Shown here in pieces: positions 38,893-43,364 of a DNA stretch of 43,364 nt (positions are counted from its first letter, which is position 1; the number at the start of each line of letters is the position of its first letter). A model generated the notes under the pieces. It was not told the DNA's origin. It did not search any database and worked only from the letters and a program-made list of their open reading frames with translations. The position numbers and the translations under genes are program-made. Source of the stretch: an uncultured Lachnospiraceae bacterium (lineage in GTDB: Bacteria > Bacillota > Clostridia > Lachnospirales > Lachnospiraceae); assembly GCA_910577765.1 (NCBI GenBank), contig CAJTOV010000013.1:1-43364 (forward strand), written 5' to 3'.

Positions 38893-40545
38893 CTATACCA
38901 CCGACACCTTCCCCTTGCTTACTTTCAGGAAAATCAGCAGGGACACCACCGTACTGACCGTCAGAATCGACGCCAGGGCGGCTGCCGTGCCGTAGCTGTT
39001 GCGCACCACTTCCGTGTAAATGGCCACGGAGATGGTACTGGTCTTTCCTCCGTACAGCATGACGCTGGAGGACAGCTCATTGATACAGGTGATCCAGCTA
39101 AGGATGGCACCGGACAGAACCCCAGGCGCCATAAGCCGTGCGGTCACCATGAAAAATGTCTTCATAGGCGACACCCCCAGATTGATGGAGGCCTCCTCCA
39201 CACTGGGGTCCATCTGCTGTAAGAAGGCGCTGCCGGACCGGACCGTGTAGGGAAGCTTGCGGACCACGTATGCGATGATGATAATGGCTGCCGTACCGGT
39301 CAGGATCACCGGCTCCTTGTTGAAGGCCACGATCAGGCTGATACCCAGCACAGCCCCGGGAATGACAAAGGGGAACATGATCAGCAGGTCCATAACCTGG
39401 GCAAACCACCCTTTCTGCCGCACCACAATGTAGGAAATCAGCATGCCGATGATGACGATAAACACAATGGCAATGGTGGAGAACACAAAGGTGTTGCGGA
39501 TGTTGGTGGCCAGCCGGTTGAAAATGGTGGTATAGCTTCCCAGGCTGAAGCCTTTCTGGAACCCGGTGAAATCACATTTCACAAAGCTGCTGACCAGTAC
39601 CACGATCTGGGGCAGAATGCCGATGAAGGTCACCAGGCATACCGGCAGGGTGGCTGCCGCCCGCTGCCAGCCGTGAAGCTGCACTTCTTTGGGAGGACGC
39701 ATGGCAGTCATGACGTAATTCTTCCGGGACACGTAGAACTTCTGCACCAGCAGTACCGTGGTGGAACACAGCACCACGATCACTGACAGGGCACTGGCCA
39801 GATGGGCATTTCCCCCGATCTCACTCATGTACTCGTTGTACACCAGCACCGGCAGCACCATATACCCTTCACCGATCAGCATGGGGGTGCCGAAATCTGC
39901 CAGACTGGTCATAAACACCATAATGGCCCCGGCCAGAATGGAGGGAATGATCACCGGAATGGTCACGGTAAACAGACGGCGCAGCTTGCTGCTGCCCAGG
40001 TTCTCTGCCGCCTCCTCCAGGCTGGAGTCAATGCTGCCCATGGCCCCGGAGGTGTACAGGTACACATAGGGAAACAGCTTAAAGGTAAACACCAGGATGA
40101 TGCCGATCTTCCCGTAAATGCTGGGCAGCGTGATGCCCAGGTAATCCGCGAAGAACCGGGTCACCAGCCCGGCCCGGCCAAACAGCATGATCCAGCTGTA
40201 GGCGCCGATAAAGGGCGGGCTCATCAGGCTCATGATAATGAAAATGTGGATCAATTTCTTACCCCAGATATTGTACCGGGACATCAGGTATGCCATGGGC
40301 ACCCCTACCATCAGGGTGGTGCAGGTGGCAAACAGGGACACCTGGAGACTGCGCCCCAGTGCCGAGTAGTAATATTTCTTGGTAAAGAAGCGGATGTAGT
40401 TGGCCAGGGTCACGCCTTCTGTCTTGGCCGAAAAGAAGCTTCGGGTAATCAGGGTGCAGAAGGGATAGATCAGGAAGGCCAGCATGAACACTACTACCAG
40501 CACCTTGACCCAGAACCAGAAATCCAGCCTTTTGTTTTTCAGCAT
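38893..40545 (-). CDS. Fused two-domain ABC permease (AfuB/FbpB type)
   Basis: A 550-residue permease with about 12 helices. Two BPD_transp_1 halves each end with the ATPase-contact EAA-type motif: EEAAENLGSSKLRRLFTVTI (about residue 180) and EEASINLGVSPMKTFFMVTA (about 455). Fused double permeases are typical of the FbpB/AfuB group that imports Fe3+ or hexose phosphates. The ATG overlaps the ATPase stop codon (ATGCTGA). It works with the lipoprotein at 41850 and the ATPase at 40539. Confidence 0.93.
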   Translation of the reverse strand: MLKNKRLDFWFWVKVLVVVFMLAFLIYPFCTLITRSFFSAKTEGVTLANYIRFFTKKYYYSALGRSLQVSLFATCTTLMVGVPMAYLMSRYNIWGKKLIHIFIIMSLMSPPFIGAYSWIMLFGRAGLVTRFFADYLGITLPSIYGKIGIILVFTFKLFPYVYLYTSGAMGSIDSSLEEAAENLGSSKLRRLFTVTIPVIIPSILAGAIMVFMTSLADFGTPMLIGEGYMVLPVLVYNEYMSEIGGNAHLASALSVIVVLCSTTVLLVQKFYVSRKNYVMTAMRPPKEVQLHGWQRAAATLPVCLVTFIGILPQIVVLVSSFVKCDFTGFQKGFSLGSYTTIFNRLATNIRNTFVFSTIAIVFIVIIGMLISYIVVRQKGWFAQVMDLLIMFPFVIPGAVLGISLIVAFNKEPVILTGTAAIIIIAYVVRKLPYTVRSGSAFLQQMDPSVEEASINLGVSPMKTFFMVTARLMAPGVLSGAILSWITCINELSSSVMLYGGKTSTISVAIYTEVVRNSYGTAAALASILTVSTVVSLLIFLKVSKGKVSVV

Positions 40546-41774
40546 GAAATCACCTCCAGGGTATCCGCGTCATAGATACTCACTGCTTCCGTGTTAAAGT
40601 TCACAAAGACACGCTCTCCGTCGGGCCGGACCGTATGGACGTCCTTGGTGTACTCGTTTAGCTGCAGGGTCTGGCCATTGTCCAGTTCAATCTCATATTC
40701 AATGAAATCCCCTAGGAAGGTGGAAATCACGATCTTTCCGGGAAGGCCTTCCTGACCGGCGAAGAACAGCTGCTCCGGCCTGGCGGAAATAATGCCTTTG
40801 CCGGTGAAGGGTGTGCGGAGCCTGGCAGAGATGGTACACTCGTCCTTGATGGAGACCCGGGCAGGGACAGCGCCTGCCGCGCCCGCTGCTGCCTGCTTTT
40901 TGGCTGCGGCGGCTGGCTGGTCCGGAGCGGGCGCCTGGGCACCTGGCTCTGGCGTTTCGGCTGCGGCAGCTGGCCGGTCCGGAGCGGGCGCCTGGGCGCC
41001 TGACTCTGGCGTTTCGGCTGCGGACTCCTCCCCGGACCGGATCTCGCATTCCACAAAGTTGGAGACTCCGATAAACCCGGCCACAAAGGTATTCTCCGGG
41101 TGCTTGTAGATCTCCTCCGGGGAGCCTACCTGCATGATATTGCCTTCTTTCATGACAGCGATCCGGTCCGATATGGCCAGGGCTTCCTCCTGGTCATGGG
41201 TCACATAGATGGTGGTGATGCCCAGCCGGCGCTGGAGCTTCTTGATCACGGTGCGCATCTGCACCCGCAGCTTGGCATCCAGGTTGGACAGGGGCTCATC
41301 CATCAGCAGCACGCTGGGCTCAATGACAAAGGCCCGGGCCAGGGCCACCCGCTGCTGCTGGCCGCCGGACAGCTCATTGGGCTTGCGGTCCTTCAGCTTG
41401 CCGATCTGGACTAAGTCCAGGGCTTCCTCCACCCGTCTGGCAATCTCCCCTTTGGGCACCTTTTTGGCTTTCAGGCCATAGGCCACATTCTCCGCCACGG
41501 TCAGGTGGGGGAAAATGGCATAGTTCTGGAACACCATCCCGATATCCCGCTTGTGGGCCTCCACCCGGTTGATCAGCCTGTCGTCAAAGTAGATTTCCCC
41601 GCCGTCCACGGTATTGAAGCCGGCGATCATCCGCAGCAGGGTGGTCTTGCCGCAGCCGGACGGTCCCAGCAGGGTAAAGAACTCCCCTGGCTTTATGTCC
41701 AGGTCCACCCCGTTCAGTGCTGTGAAATCGCCGTATTTTTTCACGGCTTTCTTGATAATGACTGCATGGCTCAT
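40539..41774 (-). CDS. ABC ATPase (AfuC/FbpC/PotA type) with repeat insertion in the regulatory domain
   Basis: A 411-residue ATPase: Walker A LLGPSGCGKTTLLRM, Q-loop VFQNYAIFPHLT, signature ELSGGQQQRVALARAF, Walker B VLLMDEPLSNLDAKLR and switch His in YVTHDQEEAL. The C-terminal OB/TOBE domain (ISARPEQLFF, FLGDFIEYEIELDNGQ) is interrupted at about 255-305 by an Ala/Pro-rich insertion containing two 19-residue repeats (AETPESGAQAPAPDRPAA). The start at 41774 follows aaggaggt. Position between the lipoprotein and permease genes defines its partners. Confidence 0.93.
   Translation of the reverse strand: MSHAVIIKKAVKKYGDFTALNGVDLDIKPGEFFTLLGPSGCGKTTLLRMIAGFNTVDGGEIYFDDRLINRVEAHKRDIGMVFQNYAIFPHLTVAENVAYGLKAKKVPKGEIARRVEEALDLVQIGKLKDRKPNELSGGQQQRVALARAFVIEPSVLLMDEPLSNLDAKLRVQMRTVIKKLQRRLGITTIYVTHDQEEALAISDRIAVMKEGNIMQVGSPEEIYKHPENTFVAGFIGVSNFVECEIRSGEESAAETPESGAQAPAPDRPAAAAETPEPGAQAPAPDQPAAAAKKQAAAGAAGAVPARVSIKDECTISARLRTPFTGKGIISARPEQLFFAGQEGLPGKIVISTFLGDFIEYEIELDNGQTLQLNEYTKDVHTVRPDGERVFVNFNTEAVSIYDADTLEVISC
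40909..41032 (-). repeat. 57-bp tandem repeat in the AfuC-type ATPase gene
   Basis: tccggagcgggcgcctgggc starts copies at 40921 and 40978, 57 bases apart, in frame. It encodes the Ala/Pro insertion in the regulatory domain. Confidence 0.8.
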
Positions 41775-41849
41775 GCCAGGTACCTCCTTTTTGATTGTGT
41801 GTATTCCCGGAAAGGGGGCGCTGCCGGATGCAGCCACCCCCGTTAATAT

Positions 41850-42974
41850 TTAGTCTACCATAATGTCGTTGAACTGTTCGATAATGCCTTCCTTGTCATT
41901 GGCAGCCCAGTCAAAGTCATAATCTACCAGCACCAGCTCGCTGAGCTTGGCAAGGCCCTCGCCTACTTCCATGTCACTGCGCACCGGACGGCGGCCCCAG
42001 TTCTGGCTCTGCTCGGTCTGGCATTCCTTGGATGTTACGAAATCAATGAACAGCTTTGCATTTTCCTCGTTGGGAGCACCTTTCACCAGTGCCACGCCGT
42101 CGGGAACCGCACTGGTTCCGTCCTGGGGATAGCAGAAGCCCACTTTGTCGTTGTCCTTGTACTGGACCGCGGCCTTTTCCAGGGTCAGGCCCACATAGAA
42201 CTCGCCGTCCGCTACCATCTTGTGGCATTTGCCGGAGGAATCCACGATCTTGCCGTCCAGATTGTCATAAAGCTGTTTGATGAAGGTCCATCCCTCTTCC
42301 TTGCCGCCATGACCCAGAAGCATGGTCACCAGCTGGGTATAGGCAGAACCGGACTTGGAGGGCAGGCAGTAAGCGATCTTGCCTTTCCACTCCGGCTGGG
42401 TCAGGTCCTCCCAGGTATCCGGGATCTCCATGCCGTCCTTCTCAATCAGTTCCTTATTATAGAAAAGCACCATGGGCAGGGGGCTCTCGCCGATCCACAG
42501 TCCGTCCGGGTCCTTGTAGGCTGCGTCGATCACATCGTCATTGGCACAGACATAGGGTGCGAAATACTCCTTAAATGCCGCCAGGGAGTCAGCGCCGCCG
42601 CCCCAGAGCACATCGGCAATGGGATTGGCCGACTCAGCCGCGATCCGGTTGCACAGCTCGCCGGTACCGGCTGCCACCACTTCCACCTTCACATTGGGAT
42701 ACTTGGCCATGAACAGGTTCACTCCTGCATTCAGCGGGTCTGCGTCATGGGGCGAGTACACCACCACGGTGCCGCTGTAATCCTCGGGAGCCTTCTCCCC
42801 GGCGGCCTGAGACTCTGCCGGTGCATCTGCCTTGGTCTCTGCCGGAGCTTCGGTCCTGGCCTCGGAAGCTGCCGGAGCCGGAGCCGCTGTAGTCTCCGCA
42901 GGCTTGCTTCCGCCGCAGGCTGCCAGACTCAGCACCATCATGGTTGCCATCGCTGCACTTAATACTTTCTTCAT
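41850..42974 (-). CDS. Lipoprotein substrate-binding protein (AfuA/FbpA type)
   Basis: A 374-residue binding protein. Signal peptide with lipobox SLAACGGS, an Ala/Glu/Pro/Thr linker of about 50 residues, then GTVVVYSPHDADPLNAGVNL, VLWGGGADSLAAFKEY, MVLFYNKELIEKDGMEIPDT, WKGKIAYCLPSKSGSAYTQL, FCYPQDGTSAVPDGVALVKG and NWGRRPVRSDM. FbpA proteins that bind Fe3+ directly use two adjacent tyrosines near residue 200; I see no such pair, which favours an AfuA-like sugar-phosphate ligand over free iron (inference). First gene of the importer operon. Start follows aaggagga. Confidence 0.92.
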   Translation of the reverse strand: MKKVLSAAMATMMVLSLAACGGSKPAETTAAPAPAASEARTEAPAETKADAPAESQAAGEKAPEDYSGTVVVYSPHDADPLNAGVNLFMAKYPNVKVEVVAAGTGELCNRIAAESANPIADVLWGGGADSLAAFKEYFAPYVCANDDVIDAAYKDPDGLWIGESPLPMVLFYNKELIEKDGMEIPDTWEDLTQPEWKGKIAYCLPSKSGSAYTQLVTMLLGHGGKEEGWTFIKQLYDNLDGKIVDSSGKCHKMVADGEFYVGLTLEKAAVQYKDNDKVGFCYPQDGTSAVPDGVALVKGAPNEENAKLFIDFVTSKECQTEQSQNWGRRPVRSDMEVGEGLAKLSELVLVDYDFDWAANDKEGIIEQFNDIMVD

Positions 42975-43164
42975 AATACGTCCTCCTTTTTGATCTGATG
43001 TACCCGGAATCTCAGCCACAAGGGCTGGTGTGGGGAGACTCCGGGAGTACATCTGTAACCGCTGGTAATGCCTTTAACCGCCCGGACAGCAGGGATTGGT
43101 TTCCTTCTGTTTCCTTCCACAGGCCGCTGTCTGAGCTGTTGCAGCATATATATCTGATGTTGTT

Positions 43165-43193
43165 ATTATATGGTTTTTATGTAGGAATTGCCA
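43165..43193 (-). promoter_or_regulatory. Probable activator-dependent promoter of the AfuABC-type operon
   Basis: Minus strand: TATAAT (43165-43170) and a poor -35, TGGCAA (43188-43193), 17 bp apart, about 195 bases upstream of the start codon. A weak -35 is usual where an AraC-type activator is needed. Confidence 0.45.
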
Positions 43194-43223
43194 TGTGTTA
43201 TTCTAACCTTTCTTGGAATATCC

Positions 43224-43283
43224 TGCACTTGTGCATAATTTTTTTGTGAATTTCCAAATTGTTTTATTGACATTGCACAAGCA
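43224..43283. promoter_or_regulatory. Candidate operator pair upstream of the AfuABC-type promoter
   Basis: tgcacttgtgca (43224-43235) is a perfect 12-bp palindrome; tgcacaagca (43274-43283) repeats its half site 50 bases away. Both are upstream of the -35 on the transcribed strand. Confidence 0.35.
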
Positions 43284-43310
43284 TTCTATTCGGACTTCTG
43301 CGATTTTTGT

Positions 43311-43322
43311 GTTACAGTTCAC
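43311..43322. repeat. Half copy of the palindrome A arm at the window edge
   Basis: gttacagttcac, identical to the arm at 2660-2671. A similar arm followed by a related sequence occurs at 23102-23145 (ttacagttcactgacagg...). Confidence 0.4.
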
Positions 43323-43364
43323 GGGGCGGGGAAAACTGGACGAGAACAGACGTCAAGCTGGCTT

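Overview
The window reads as chromosomal DNA of a GC-rich Clostridia species, most likely Lachnospiraceae (perhaps the Enterocloster / 'Clostridium' clostridioforme group). The grounds are Gram-positive ribosome binding sites (aaggagg), TTGACA/TATAAT promoters with 17-bp spacers, choline-binding-type wall repeats, a YesN-type response regulator and an Fst-like type I toxin. The taxon is an inference from style and gene content, not from a marker gene.

Left part (1-8.9 kb) is accessory and scarred. It holds the end of a YoeB-type toxin, a deleted remnant of a TOTE-type primase/helicase, two secreted wall-binding proteins (216 and 1421 aa), an AT-rich kinase, a nitroreductase, and small degenerate genes that carry palindromic repeats inside or at the end of their reading frames. 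A 44-bp scar at 3443-3486 looks like the fused two ends of a lost paralogue of the large surface gene.

Next come carbohydrate genes. One set is a beta-glucoside locus on the minus strand (RpiR regulator, PTS EIIBC, GH1 6-phospho-beta-glucosidase). It is followed by an unannotated type I toxin-antitoxin pair, a LysR / D-lactate-dehydrogenase-like divergent pair, a MutS2-like ATPase without an Smr domain preceded by a structured RNA gene, and an amylosucrase-like GH13 enzyme with its LacI regulator.

From 21 to 28.8 kb: a two-gene AAA ATPase + DUF4276 module (candidate defence system, flanked by palindromes), tRNA-Lys(CUU), thioredoxin with a coupled 50-aa gene, TrmB, a DUF4145/SH3 membrane protein, a PAP2 phosphatase, a TRIC/UPF0126 protein and a DUF1461 membrane protein.

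From 28.9 to 43.4 kb the window is dominated by two transport systems. (1) A lipoprotein binding protein, a LytS/YesM-type histidine kinase and a YesN-type regulator overlap as ATGA-coupled genes and form a three-component sensor. The binding protein is a paralogue of the one in the AfuABC/FbpABC-type importer at 38.9-43.0 kb, which is followed by a phosphohexomutase. Together they suggest sensed uptake of a phosphorylated sugar (inference). (2) Between them lies a BtuF/FecCD/FecE-type metal or chelate importer with an FmdE protein, preceded by a leader with its own intrinsic terminator.

Two themes cut across the window. Several families of dispersed palindromes recur between genes and inside small ones. 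Many unrelated proteins carry in-frame GC-rich tandem repeats in linkers (surface protein, MutS2-like, response regulator, ABC ATPase, FecCD permease).
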